Part shown: positions 1 to 7,008 of the stretch, in pieces | Layout: each line of letters starts with the position of its first letter | How positions within the stretch are numbered: the stretch's first letter is position 1 | DNA from: Ruminococcus sp. | GTDB taxonomy: Bacteria > Bacillota > Clostridia > Oscillospirales > Ruminococcaceae | Assembly (NCBI GenBank): GCA_023667165.1 | Contig: JAMPAO010000049.1 | Coordinates: 1-19,033, forward strand | DNA length: 19,033 bases | Reading direction: 5' to 3' | The notes under the pieces: model-generated | The model's input: the letters and a program-made list of their open reading frames with translations, nothing else | Told to the model about the DNA's origin: nothing | Database searches by the model: none | Translations under genes and position numbers: made by a program

Positions 1-44
1 AGAAAGACGGAAAATATGTCTGTAAGACGGGCGTTGAGCGGTAG
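1..44 (+). CDS. 3' end of an upstream gene (partial, uncertain)
   Basis: Reading from base 3 gives thirteen sense codons ending KTGVER and a TAG at 42-44, with codon use (GGA, AAA, TAT, GTC) like the genes downstream. Base 1 as a codon start also stays open, to a TAA at 58-60, but its translation looks less natural. Too little is visible to say what the protein is. Confidence 0.3.
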   Translation, partial: KDGKYVCKTGVER

Positions 45-69
45 TGTCAACACGCACTAATTGACCGTG

Positions 70-109
70 AAAAAACAGGAGGCATAAAGCGTCCGCTTCC
101 TGCCTCCTG
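70..109 (-). terminator. Rho-independent terminator of tRNA-Leu
   Basis: The arms CAGGAGGCA (76-84) and TGCCTCCTG (101-109) are perfect 9-base complements. A further small stem lies inside the loop (87-91 with 94-98). Read on the minus strand the hairpin is followed at once by six T (bases 70-75 on plus), and it lies 24 bases beyond the tRNA 3' end. It therefore ends the tRNA transcript and may weakly stop the gene entering from the left. Confidence 0.85.
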
Positions 110-132
110 AATTTCTTGCCTTTGACAAGCAG

Positions 133-216
133 TGCCGGTAGTCGGGGTCGAACCGACACGGTATCGCTACCAACGGATTTTGAGTCCGTCACGTCTGCCA
201 ATTCCATCATACCGGC
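133..216 (-). tRNA. tRNA-Leu (anticodon CAA)
   Basis: On the minus strand a full class II tRNA can be read. The acceptor stem GCCGGTA pairs with TACCGGC and is followed by discriminator A. The anticodon stem ACGGA/TCCGT carries the seven-base loop CTCAAAA with anticodon CAA, which decodes UUG leucine. The long variable arm and the T-loop containing TTCGA fit a leucine tRNA, as does the 84-base length. The 3' CCA is not encoded (the next bases are CTG), so it must be added by CCA-transferase. The gene has its own promoter and terminator and is transcribed away from the sigma-factor gene. Confidence 0.95.
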
Positions 217-229
217 GTATTGCAGTATC

Positions 230-258
230 ATTTTATCATATCCGGTCGGATTTGTCAA
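230..258 (-). promoter_or_regulatory. Sigma-A promoter for tRNA-Leu
   Basis: On the minus strand TTGACA (253-258) is separated by exactly 17 bases from TAAAAT (230-235). The expected start is near 223, a few bases upstream of the tRNA 5' end at 216. An overlapping TATGAT (235-240) has too short a spacer to be the -10. Confidence 0.8.
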
Positions 259-310
259 GACCTTTTATCGTTAATTTTTGAAAAAATATCCGAAAATTAC
301 GGCATAATAC

Positions 311-446
311 TGTAAACGATCCGCATAAACCGCGTATATGCCTTATGCCGGCGGGTACTCCCGCTTGCCGAAAGCGCGCAGACCCGTTCGCAGAGTTTCG
401 CAAGATCCGAAAAAACGGAGAACCGACATAAATTTCCGTCTTTTTG
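311..446 (+). ncRNA. Candidate structured small RNA in the 217-645 gap
   Basis: The stretch 217-645 has no convincing gene. Inside it, about 320-405 is a GC-rich island in very AT-rich flanks. It holds a hairpin at 323-341, a strong hairpin GCGGG-tact-CCCGC at 351-364 that can extend to CGGC/GCCG (349-352 with 367-370), and finally ACGGA/TCCGT (415-419 with 435-439) followed by CTTTTTG, a weak terminator shape. A promoter-like TTGAAA (278-283) and CATAAT (303-308), spaced 19 bases, would start transcription near 315. Every element is imperfect and the opposite strand cannot be excluded. No known RNA family is recognised. Confidence 0.27.
323..341. promoter_or_regulatory. 19-base imperfect palindrome, copy 1
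   Basis: The sequence GCATAAACCGCGTATATGC pairs end to end: G-C, C-G, A-T, T-A, A-T, one A-A mismatch, A-T, C-G, around loop CGC. A second copy lies at 18237-18255. This copy is about 15 bases downstream of a CATAAT -10-like box and is also enclosed by GGCATAA (301-307) and TTATGCC (343-349). It could be an operator or the 5' hairpin of a transcript. Confidence 0.35.
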
Positions 447-550
447 ATTTATTTGGCAATAATGTATCGGCAAAATTAACAAAAAAATGTTCAAATAATA
501 TCTTAAATCACAATATTTTGATTATGTTTCTATTTTTTGTAAAAATGCGC

Positions 551-579
551 TTGACAAAAGAATAAAAATAGTATAAAAT
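551..579 (+). promoter_or_regulatory. Sigma-A promoter for the sigma-factor gene
   Basis: TTGACA (551-556) and TAAAAT (574-579) are spaced by 17 bases. Transcription should begin near 586. That makes an ATG at 586 leaderless and supports translation from the downstream ATG at 646. Confidence 0.75.
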
Positions 580-645
580 TTAAGTATGCATAGGTACGGT
601 ATGAAAGCAGCCTGCCCGAAGATTATCGGAGGATTGAACGCAGCC

Positions 646-1239
646 ATGACCTTTGACTTAGGCGATAAATACGGAAATAACCGTGATTTTCTTTCGGATA
701 TCTCCGATGAGGAGCTGGTTTGCAGATGCTCCGGCGGCGAATCCGCAGTATCCTGTACTACCGAGCTTATATTCCGCTATTTCGGATTTATAAAGTCCAA
801 GGCGGCGCAGATGTGCTGCGTGCCGTCATCTTATGAGGATTTTGTGCAGGAGGGACTTTTGGGATTCTTGAATGCGGTGCGCTGCTTTGATCCCCAAAGA
901 GGGGGCGCTTTTTCCGCATATGCAAGAGCCTGCGTTATCAACCGCATGATATCCGCCGGTGAAAAGCTCAACCGCATGGAAAGCGGCGCGGAGGAAAACG
1001 AGGAAAGAGCGGGGGACAGTGCAACTCCCGAAAATATCATTATCCGCAGGGAAATGCTGGGCGAGCTGAAAGATATGCTGTCGTCCCTTGAGTACGAGGC
1101 GCTTTGCCTGTACGCTGCGGGTCTGGGCAAGGACGAGATCGCCGCGAGCATGGGTATAAGTCCCAAGTCGGCGGACAATGCTCTTGCAAGAGCGCGGAAA
1201 AAGGCAAGAGGCAAAATCCGGGGCGGATCTTCGGAATAA
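646..1239 (+). CDS. Sigma-70 family RNA polymerase sigma factor, SigH-like
   Basis: The 197-residue product is a two-domain alternative sigma factor. Residues about 20-110 form region 2: an SDEELV-type opening, then YEDFVQEGLLGFLNAV and a FDPQRGGAFSAYARACV core-binding / -10-recognition segment. Residues about 138-190 form region 4, a LSSLEYEALCLYAAGLGKDE helix-turn-helix for -35 recognition. The DEELV and EDFVQEG pattern resembles the SigH (Spo0H) branch rather than the ECF group. I chose ATG 646 because GGAGG lies 13 bases upstream and the mapped promoter starts near 586; in-frame ATGs at 586 and 601 would add up to 20 residues. No anti-sigma gene is adjacent. The regulon cannot be seen here. 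Confidence 0.85.
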   Translation: MTFDLGDKYGNNRDFLSDISDEELVCRCSGGESAVSCTTELIFRYFGFIKSKAAQMCCVPSSYEDFVQEGLLGFLNAVRCFDPQRGGAFSAYARACVINRMISAGEKLNRMESGAEENEERAGDSATPENIIIRREMLGELKDMLSSLEYEALCLYAAGLGKDEIAASMGISPKSADNALARARKKARGKIRGGSSE

Positions 1240-1246
1240 AAGAAAA

Positions 1247-1273
1247 ATATACGGACTGAACAGTCCTGTATAT
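1247..1273 (+). other. Hairpin after the sigma-factor gene
   Basis: ATATACGGACT (1247-1257) pairs with AGTCC-T-GTATAT (1262-1273) over 11 pairs with one bulged T and a GAAC loop, starting eight bases after the sigma-factor stop codon. There is no T tract, so it is at best a poor terminator. It may instead protect a 3' end or define the leader of the next gene. Confidence 0.4.
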
Positions 1274-1277
1274 ATAT

Positions 1278-1344
1278 GGCCAAGTAGCTTAATATAGAGC
1301 GTTGTTTTATCAAAGGTGTCGGTGCGAGTCCGTCCTAAGGTCCA
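1278..1344 (+). other. Degenerate tRNA-like sequence (possible tRNA pseudogene)
   Basis: The stretch keeps recognisable tRNA blocks in the right order: TA then a GCTT/GAGC D-stem (1287-1290 with 1297-1300), a seven-base loop TTATCAA at 1307-1313, and a T-loop TGCGAGT (1323-1329) closed by GG/CC and four of five T-stem pairs. An imperfect acceptor stem GGCCAAG (1278-1284) faces CTAAGGTCC (1335-1343). The D-loop lacks GG and the T-loop has G where psi55 should be. The anticodon stem is poor and there is almost no variable loop, so it should not work in translation. It ends 28 bases before the zinc-ribbon ATG and would be part of that leader. Confidence 0.35.
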
Positions 1345-1372
1345 AATTTTTAATTTAAGCGAGGGAAATCAA

Positions 1373-1648
1373 ATGTACCAAGACAAGACGTTAGTTTGTA
1401 AGGAATGCGGCTCGGAGTTTGTATTTACAGCGGGCGAGCAGGAATTCTATGCCGAAAAGGGCTTTGAAAACGAGCCTCAGAGGTGCAGAAACTGCCGCAG
1501 CGCGCGTAAAAACGGCGCTAAGGCTGAAAGGGAAATGTTCGAAGCGACATGCGCGTCCTGCGGTCAGGTCGCAAGAGTTCCTTTCAGACCCAGAGAGGAT
1601 CGTCCCGTATATTGCAGCGAGTGCTTTGCCAAGATGAGGGAAGAATAA
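1373..1648 (+). CDS. Small zinc-ribbon protein with four CxxC knuckles
   Basis: The 91-residue soluble protein has two zinc-ribbon pairs: C9-x2-C12 with C38-x2-C41, and C60-x2-C63 with C81-x2-C84. The first half (KTLVCKECGSEFVFTAGE, ending RCRNCR) matches my memory of the 'probable zinc-ribbon' family (zf-trcl type). The second is the CASCG...YCSEC module often fused to it. Such proteins are predicted to bind zinc and perhaps nucleic acid or partner proteins; no function is established that I know of. ATG 1373 is chosen over an in-frame GTG at 1316 because GAGGG lies 8 bases upstream and the extra residues would come from the tRNA-like sequence. A strong terminator follows. No clear promoter of its own is visible, so it may be read through from the sigma gene. 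Confidence 0.88.
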   Translation: MYQDKTLVCKECGSEFVFTAGEQEFYAEKGFENEPQRCRNCRSARKNGAKAEREMFEATCASCGQVARVPFRPREDRPVYCSECFAKMREE

Positions 1649-1678
1649 TTCCTTAACTTGAAGACAAGAAGATCCGGA

Positions 1679-1740
1679 GGCAAGAGGCAAGACAGTCGGA
1701 TATCCGTATCCGGTACTTGCTTCTTGCCTTTTGTTTCTTT
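1679..1740 (+). terminator. Rho-independent terminator after the zinc-ribbon gene
   Basis: GGCAAGAGGCA (1679-1689) pairs with TGCTTCTTGCC (1718-1728) through 11 pairs including one G-T. An inner GGATA/TATCC stem extends the hairpin. TTTTGTTTCTTT follows. The left arm is itself a tandem GGCAAGA repeat. Confidence 0.8.
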
Positions 1741-1769
1741 CCGAATGGAGCAAAAAAAATACAAAACTA

Positions 1770-1798
1770 TTGACATTTCGGAGAAAATGTACTATAAT
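1770..1798 (+). promoter_or_regulatory. Consensus sigma-A promoter of the LRR-aro-galK operon
   Basis: TTGACA (1770-1775) and TATAAT (1793-1798) are both perfect matches with a 17-base spacer. The predicted start near 1805 leaves a leader of about 125 bases before the GTG at 1931. No other promoter of this quality is visible before 8253, so it probably drives the whole cluster. Confidence 0.88.
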
Positions 1799-1829
1799 GT
1801 TCATATACGATTGTCGATCAAGGATAATT

Positions 1830-1901
1830 ATGCGTTTCCGCAGCCAAAGCACAGGAGAAGATCCGCACATATTTAGGACGCGCTTTTTGCGGGAGGTATA
1901 A
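1830..1901 (+). CDS. Possible 23-codon leader peptide (uORF)
   Basis: Inside the operon leader, AAGGA (1820-1824) sits five bases before an ATG that opens a 23-codon frame ending TAA at 1899-1901, 29 bases before the LRR gene. The peptide is rich in Arg (five) and Phe (three). The Phe content is suggestive in front of a chorismate operon, but no attenuator-type terminator is seen. A CCGCA/TGCGG pairing (1863-1867 with 1888-1892) lies within it. The call rests only on the ribosome binding site and frame. Confidence 0.25.
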   Translation: MRFRSQSTGEDPHIFRTRFLREV

Positions 1902-1930
1902 TAAAGTTAATGATTTAAGGCGGTGGCAAA

Positions 1931-2947
1931 GTGAAAAAATCATTGTATCATATTGCCGTATGCGCTGTTTTTACGGTGCTGACGTGCTTTTCGGGATGCT
2001 CAAAGGAAGAGAGCGCCGACGGTCCCACAAGGGAAGAACTGGAATCCAAGGTACAGGCTCTTGAAAGTCAGGTAGCCATGCTCGATACGGAAGAACCTAA
2101 GCTTATCCCCAAGTCCAAGATAGACTATATGAACGGCTCGGATATACCGGAGGTCAGCGCTGCTGTCAGCGCCAAGGAGGAAGCTATGGCAGACCTTCCG
2201 GAAACGATCACCATAAAGGGACAGGAATATTCCACGTCGCTTACCAGTCTTACTCTTAACAATATGGGACTCAACGATGAGGATATCGCAGACCTTAAAT
2301 ATATGATCAATCTGACGGAGCTGTATATTTATCAGAACAATATCAGCGATCTTACTCCCATAAAAGGACTTACAAAGCTCAAGACCCTGTCTATGTTCAA
2401 GAACGATATCAGCGATCTGAAGCCTATTGCCGGTCTGAGCGGCCTTACTACCCTTTATCTGCGGGATAATAAGATAACCGATATTTCTTGTCTGAATAAT
2501 CTTACAAATATTGTTAATCTCGATCTTTCCGGCAATAATATAACCGACATCTCCGTTCTTTCGGAAATGAAGGGCATGAGGCTGCTCAAGCTCAACGATA
2601 TGGGGATAAGCGATATTTCTCCTCTCGCGGGAATGGTAAAGATGGACAGGATACATCTTAAAAACAATATGATCACCGATATCGAGCCTATTTCCCATAT
2701 GACGGAGGTCAGGGAAATATACCTTGACGGAAATCAGGTCGCCGATATTACGCCCATTTCCAAGCTGACGGTCTTGGAATGGCTCAATCTCTCGTCAAAT
2801 CCCGTGGAGGATATGAGCGCGGTATCAAAGCTGACATCTCTGAAAAAGCTGTATATACAGGGCGTGGAGCTCAGATCCGACGAGGAATACGACGAATTGT
2901 CATTCCTTGCGGAGCAGCTTCCCGAATGCGCTATAGTTACGGAATAA
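1931..2947 (+). CDS. Internalin-like leucine-rich-repeat lipoprotein
   Basis: The 338-residue product begins with a lysine-start signal peptide and a hydrophobic core, ending at lipobox FSGC with C23 as the lipidated residue, so it should sit on the outer face of the membrane. Residues 33-52 have coiled-coil character (REELESKVQALESQVAML). Residues about 104-311 contain around nine 22-residue repeats of the SDS22/internalin type (pattern L..L.LS.N.I.DIS.L..L), a protein-binding solenoid. Start is GTG with a modest AAGGCGGTGG upstream. It is the first gene of an operon and is followed 23 bases later by aroB, which is unusual company for a surface LRR protein. Partner and role are unknown. Confidence 0.88.
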   Translation: MKKSLYHIAVCAVFTVLTCFSGCSKEESADGPTREELESKVQALESQVAMLDTEEPKLIPKSKIDYMNGSDIPEVSAAVSAKEEAMADLPETITIKGQEYSTSLTSLTLNNMGLNDEDIADLKYMINLTELYIYQNNISDLTPIKGLTKLKTLSMFKNDISDLKPIAGLSGLTTLYLRDNKITDISCLNNLTNIVNLDLSGNNITDISVLSEMKGMRLLKLNDMGISDISPLAGMVKMDRIHLKNNMITDIEPISHMTEVREIYLDGNQVADITPISKLTVLEWLNLSSNPVEDMSAVSKLTSLKKLYIQGVELRSDEEYDELSFLAEQLPECAIVTE

Positions 2948-2970
2948 CAACCGATGAAAGGAAGGATAAG

Positions 2971-4038
2971 ATGCATACTGTCACAGTTAACGCTTCCGAA
3001 AAATATGACGTCCTTATAGAAAAAGGACTGCTTGACCGCTGCGGCGAATATGTGAGAAAGGTCACGGGCGCGGAGAAGCTGGCTCTGATAACCGACGATA
3101 ATGTTGACGGGATCCACAGTGAAAGAGTTTCGGAGTCGTTGAGCGGACATGGTTTTGACGTAAAAAAATTCGTATTTCCTCACGGGGAAGCGTCCAAATC
3201 TTTTGATACTCTTAATAAGATATATTCCTTTCTTGCCGTGAACCATTTTACACGCACGGACTGTATTGCCGCATTGGGCGGCGGCGTTACGGGCGATATG
3301 GCGGGGTATGCGTCGGCTACCTATCTGCGGGGCATGGATTTTATCCAGATGCCCACCTCTCTGCTTGCACAGGTGGATTCATCCGTTGGCGGAAAGACCG
3401 CTATTGACATTAAAGAGGGGAAAAATCTTGTGGGAGCTTTCAAGCAGCCGAAGCTGGTGCTGTGCGATATCTCCGCTCTTGACACCCTGCCGGAGGATCT
3501 GCTTGTCGACGGCATGGGAGAGGTAGTAAAGTACGGAATGATAAAGTCTGAGGAGCTGTTTGATATCCTTGTCCGCCATGATATCACGAATATTTACGAG
3601 GTAATGGAGGACGTTATCGTCAGAAGTGTGGACATCAAGCGCAGGACTGTTGAGGCGGACGAATTTGACAGGGGAGAGAGAATGCTCCTTAATTTCGGTC
3701 ATACCATAGGTCACGCTATCGAGCAATATTACAATTATACGGGCATTTCCCACGGCAGAGCGGTGGCAAAGGGAATGCTGATGATAACCTCTCTTGCGGA
3801 AAAAAAGGGCCTTTGCCGCAAAGGACTTACGGACGAGCTGGGCGCCTGCCTTGAAAAATACAAGCTGGGAAGAGAAAGCGTTCCTCCCGCGCACAAGCTG
3901 TCGGACGCTTATCTTAACGATAAAAAGCGTCAGGGCGGCATAATAAATGCGGTCATTTGCAGCGATGTGGGAAAGTCGGCTGCCGTTAAAATGACGGTTG
4001 AGGAGTTCGGCGAATTCCTGCGGGGAGGGGACGCATAA
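2971..4038 (+). CDS. aroB: 3-dehydroquinate synthase
   Basis: AroB makes 3-dehydroquinate from DAHP, the second step of the shikimate pathway, using NAD and a divalent metal in the cytoplasm. The 355-residue protein has the normal length. GGGVTGD at 103-109 is the dinucleotide loop and SSVGGKTA at 137-144 carries the active-site lysine K142. The expected metal ligands are E184 (in GMGEVVKYG), H244 (NFGHTIGHA) and H261 (ISHGRA). ATG 2971 is preceded by AAAGGAAGG at 2957-2965; the frame is open further up, inside the LRR gene, but those starts have no ribosome site. The stop lies one base before the aroA start, so the two are translationally coupled. Confidence 0.97.
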   Translation: MHTVTVNASEKYDVLIEKGLLDRCGEYVRKVTGAEKLALITDDNVDGIHSERVSESLSGHGFDVKKFVFPHGEASKSFDTLNKIYSFLAVNHFTRTDCIAALGGGVTGDMAGYASATYLRGMDFIQMPTSLLAQVDSSVGGKTAIDIKEGKNLVGAFKQPKLVLCDISALDTLPEDLLVDGMGEVVKYGMIKSEELFDILVRHDITNIYEVMEDVIVRSVDIKRRTVEADEFDRGERMLLNFGHTIGHAIEQYYNYTGISHGRAVAKGMLMITSLAEKKGLCRKGLTDELGACLEKYKLGRESVPPAHKLSDAYLNDKKRQGGIINAVICSDVGKSAAVKMTVEEFGEFLRGGDA

Positions 4039-4039
4039 A

Positions 4040-5266
4040 ATGGATATAAAAATTTACCCCAAAAAGCTCATAGGCAGGGTCAATATGCCCTCGTCCAAGA
4101 GCTACTCCCACAGAATGCTTATAGCCGCCGCTCTTTCCGACGGTATTTCGGAGATATCCAACGTTACGGAGTCAAACGATATAAACGTTACGGTACACGC
4201 TATGGAAGCTTTGGGAGCGGATATTCTGTCCGACGGCGGAGTATACACCGTCAAAGGGATAAAAAAGATACCGGATAAGGCTGATATAGACTGCGGCGAA
4301 AGCGGTTCGTCGCTGCGCTTTATAATTCCCGTTGCCGCCGCGCTCGGCGTAAACGCCACATTTACCGGCAGAGCTAAGCTGCCCCAAAGACCTATTACTC
4401 CTTATGTAAGAGAATTCGCCTCAAAGGGCGTTTCGTTTGAGCCGAAAAGCGGATTGCCGATCACCTTAAGCGGCAGGCTGGAGGCCGGAGAATACGAGCT
4501 TGAGGGAAATATTTCATCCCAGTTTATAACGGGTCTTATGCTTGCGCTGCCCCTGTGCGGCGAGGATTCGGCGATAAAGCTTACCTCTCCCTTGCAGTCG
4601 AAGCCCTATGCGGATATGACCGTATCGGCATTAAAGCTGTTCGGGGTAGATATTCATGAAACGCAAATGAACGGACTGCCCGTTTATCTTATAAAGGGCG
4701 GTCAGAAATACAGAGCGTGCCGCGCCGAAGTGGAGGGCGATTATTCCCAGGCGGCGTTTTTCTTCACGGCAAACGCTCTCGGCTCGGAAATAGAGATAGG
4801 AAACCTAAATTCCGACACCGTTCAGGGTGACAGGGCAATAGAAGATATTATAAGCTCCTGCGGCGCGGAGATGAAGCCGTTTATCGTTGACGCGGGGGAT
4901 ATCCCCGATCTGGTGCCTATACTGGCGGTGCTTGGCTGTTTTACAAACGGCACGTCCCGTATAGTCAACGCGGCTCGTTTGAAAATAAAGGAAAGCGACC
5001 GATTGAATGATGTGGCGGAGGTGCTCAACAGGCTTGGCGGAAAGGTCACGGCGGGAGACGATTTCCTCGAAATGGAGCATATAGACAGCTTCAAGGGGGG
5101 GGTTATCGACTCTCACAGGGATCACCGTATAGTTATGGCGGCGGCAATAGCGGCTTCAATGTCGAAGGAACCCGTTGTTATAAGAGGAGCGGAGGACGCC
5201 GGCAAGAGCTATCCCGGATTTTTTGATGATTATAAGGCTCTCGGCGGGCAGATAGAATTATTGTAA
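4040..5266 (+). CDS. aroA: 3-phosphoshikimate 1-carboxyvinyltransferase (EPSP synthase)
   Basis: AroA joins phosphoenolpyruvate to shikimate-3-phosphate, the sixth shikimate step. In the 408-residue protein one sees PSSKSYSHR at 17-25 (K20, S21 and R25 bind substrate), CGESGSSLRF near 85-94 in place of the classical GNAGT loop, QRPI near 116-119, EGDYSQAAFF, IKESDRL and the C-terminal HRDHRIVM motif. All key positions are filled, so it should be active. GGGGAGGGG at 4022-4030, inside the end of aroB, is the ribosome site nine bases before ATG 4040. Glyphosate class cannot be assigned safely by eye. Confidence 0.97.
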   Translation: MDIKIYPKKLIGRVNMPSSKSYSHRMLIAAALSDGISEISNVTESNDINVTVHAMEALGADILSDGGVYTVKGIKKIPDKADIDCGESGSSLRFIIPVAAALGVNATFTGRAKLPQRPITPYVREFASKGVSFEPKSGLPITLSGRLEAGEYELEGNISSQFITGLMLALPLCGEDSAIKLTSPLQSKPYADMTVSALKLFGVDIHETQMNGLPVYLIKGGQKYRACRAEVEGDYSQAAFFFTANALGSEIEIGNLNSDTVQGDRAIEDIISSCGAEMKPFIVDAGDIPDLVPILAVLGCFTNGTSRIVNAARLKIKESDRLNDVAEVLNRLGGKVTAGDDFLEMEHIDSFKGGVIDSHRDHRIVMAAAIAASMSKEPVVIRGAEDAGKSYPGFFDDYKALGGQIELL

Positions 5267-5300
5267 TGTTTTTGTCAAACGAAAGGAGACGGCTGCTTAT

Positions 5301-6392
5301 ATGTCCTCATTTTGGAACCACAACATAAGTATTTCCATATTCGGTGAATCGCACGGACCCGCTATCGGCGTTGTTATTGACAATCTTCCGTCGGGGGAGT
5401 ATATCGATCTGGAGCAGCTCCGTGAATTTATGGCGCGAAGAGCGCCGAAACAGGACGCAACATCTACTCACAGAAAGGAAGCGGATCTTCCCAGCATCAT
5501 GTCGGGAATGCTCAACAACCGCACGACCGGAACGCCGCTGATGGCTCTTATCCAGAATACGGATCAGCATTCAAAGGATTACGGAAATATATCTCATCTT
5601 GCCCGCCCCGGTCATGCGGATTATACCGGCGCGCTGCGCTATAAGGGTTTTAACGACGTTCGGGGAGGCGGACATTTCTCCGGCAGGCTTACCGCGCCGA
5701 TCGTATTTGCGGGAGCCGTATGCGGTCAGATACTCGAACGCAGAAGCATTTACACCGGAGCGCATATCTCACGCATACACAATATCAAGGACGAATTATT
5801 CGATCCCTGCAATGTTGACAGAGAAACGATCCTTGCGGTAAGGCACAAAAAGATCCCCGTTATAAACGATAAAAAGGGCAGGGCGATGTATAACGATATC
5901 GCCAAGGCAAGGGAATGCATGGACAGCGTCGGCGGCGTGGTGGAATGCGCCGTTACCAATGTTCCCGCAGGAATAGGCTCCCCCATGTTCGAGGGACTGG
6001 AGAATACCATAGCAGGACTTGTTTTCGGCATTCCCGCAGTCAAGGGTATAGAATTCGGCGCGGGCTTTGAAGCGGCAAAAATGCTGGGAAGCCAGAACAA
6101 CGATGATTTTTACGCCGACGGTCACGGCAGGGTGAAAACAAAGACGAACAATCACGGAGGCATTTTGGGAGGTATATCCAGCGGTATGCCTATTATTTTC
6201 AGAACTGCCTTTAAGCCTACGCCGTCTATAGCTCAGCCGCAGGATACGGTGGATTACAGCAGCCTTACAAACGGCGTAATCGAAATAAAAGGACGGCACG
6301 ATCCCTGCGTTGTGCTCAGGGCGGTGCCCGTGGTGGAAGCTGCCGCGAATATTGCGGTTTTGTCCCATATGGTGGATTATCCCAACTTCTGA
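5301..6392 (+). CDS. aroC: Chorismate synthase
   Basis: AroC removes phosphate from EPSP to give chorismate, the branch point for Phe, Tyr, Trp, folate and quinones; it needs reduced FMN. The 363-residue product has FGESHGPAIG at 14-23, RPGHADYTGALRY, DVRGGGHFSGR, the central SVGGVVECAVTNVPAG, NNHGGILGGISSG and the C-terminal GRHDPC signature, all in family order and at normal length. AAAGGAG lies 12 bases before ATG 5301. It follows aroA by 34 bases. The other shikimate genes (aroF/G, aroD, aroE, aroK) are not in the window. Confidence 0.97.
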   Translation: MSSFWNHNISISIFGESHGPAIGVVIDNLPSGEYIDLEQLREFMARRAPKQDATSTHRKEADLPSIMSGMLNNRTTGTPLMALIQNTDQHSKDYGNISHLARPGHADYTGALRYKGFNDVRGGGHFSGRLTAPIVFAGAVCGQILERRSIYTGAHISRIHNIKDELFDPCNVDRETILAVRHKKIPVINDKKGRAMYNDIAKARECMDSVGGVVECAVTNVPAGIGSPMFEGLENTIAGLVFGIPAVKGIEFGAGFEAAKMLGSQNNDDFYADGHGRVKTKTNNHGGILGGISSGMPIIFRTAFKPTPSIAQPQDTVDYSSLTNGVIEIKGRHDPCVVLRAVPVVEAAANIAVLSHMVDYPNF

Positions 6393-6405
6393 AAGGACGG
6401 GGAAA

Positions 6406-6993
6406 ATGAGTCAGCAGATGACAAATCCGGAGCTTAATTCCGTTCACAGCGTAAAGATACTGTTGTGCTATCTGCTGGACAGACTGGACCGCACGGTTAC
6501 GGAGGAACAGCTAAGGCTTATTGCGGATGAAAGCGGAGTTATAAACTATTTTTATTTTTCCGACGCCGTGGAGGAGCTTATAGAGAACGGTTCGTTTGTT
6601 TCGGAGAAAATCAAATCAGCCGAGGGCGGTATTACCCGCAGCCTGACGCTGACCGGCAAGGGCAGAATGGGAGCAGAGTATTTTAACAGATATATTCCCT
6701 TGTTTTTTCGTAAAAATCTGCTTCATGCTGCGCTTTCCTTTTTTATAAGAGAGGAAAATAAGGTCATTTGCAGATGCAGTATAGCTGATATCGACGAGGG
6801 GTGCAGAGTCGTCTTTACGCTTAAGGACAGGGAGCTTAGCCTTATGGACATGAGCTTTTACGCTCCCGACAGAGAACAGGCGGAGCTTATTGCGGAAAGA
6901 GTCAGGGAAAATCCGTCGGCGGCATACAAAAATATTCTGAAATATCTGCTTGATAATCCGTCGGAAAATATCGATGTGGAAAAATATCTGTAG
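6406..6993 (+). CDS. DUF4364 family protein (winged-helix type)
   Basis: The 195-residue cytoplasmic protein matches the DUF4364 pattern: an opening SVKILLCYLLDRLDRTVTEE, then YFYFSDAVEELIENG, a TLTGKGR turn, and a C-terminal alpha/beta part with long helices. The first about 80 residues read as a winged-helix DNA-binding domain of the kind that scores on transcriptional regulators, so a DNA-binding role is plausible but unproven. GAAAGGACGGGG precedes ATG 6406. It lies 13 bases after aroC and 15 before the kinase gene, so it belongs to the operon. The family is largely confined to Clostridia, which supports the taxonomic call. Confidence 0.8.
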   Translation: MSQQMTNPELNSVHSVKILLCYLLDRLDRTVTEEQLRLIADESGVINYFYFSDAVEELIENGSFVSEKIKSAEGGITRSLTLTGKGRMGAEYFNRYIPLFFRKNLLHAALSFFIREENKVICRCSIADIDEGCRVVFTLKDRELSLMDMSFYAPDREQAELIAERVRENPSAAYKNILKYLLDNPSENIDVEKYL

Positions 6994-7008
6994 AAAGGGT
7001 CTGAAAAT

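Noticed and set aside
338..565. 75-codon plus-strand frame in the gap before the sigma gene
   Set aside because: No ribosome site, an odd Arg/Pro-rich then hydrophobic residue mix, and it covers the structured island and part of the sigma-gene promoter.
586..645. Upstream start codons (586, 601) for the sigma factor
   Set aside because: The promoter predicts transcription from about 586, leaving no leader, and the only ribosome site serves ATG 646.
1316..1372. GTG start extending the zinc-ribbon protein by 19 residues
   Set aside because: The extension is translated tRNA-like sequence and has no ribosome site; ATG 1373 has GAGGG eight bases upstream.
2779..2970. ATG inside the LRR gene as a start of aroB
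   Set aside because: It would add 64 residues unlike AroB; the family start fits ATG 2971 with a strong ribosome site.
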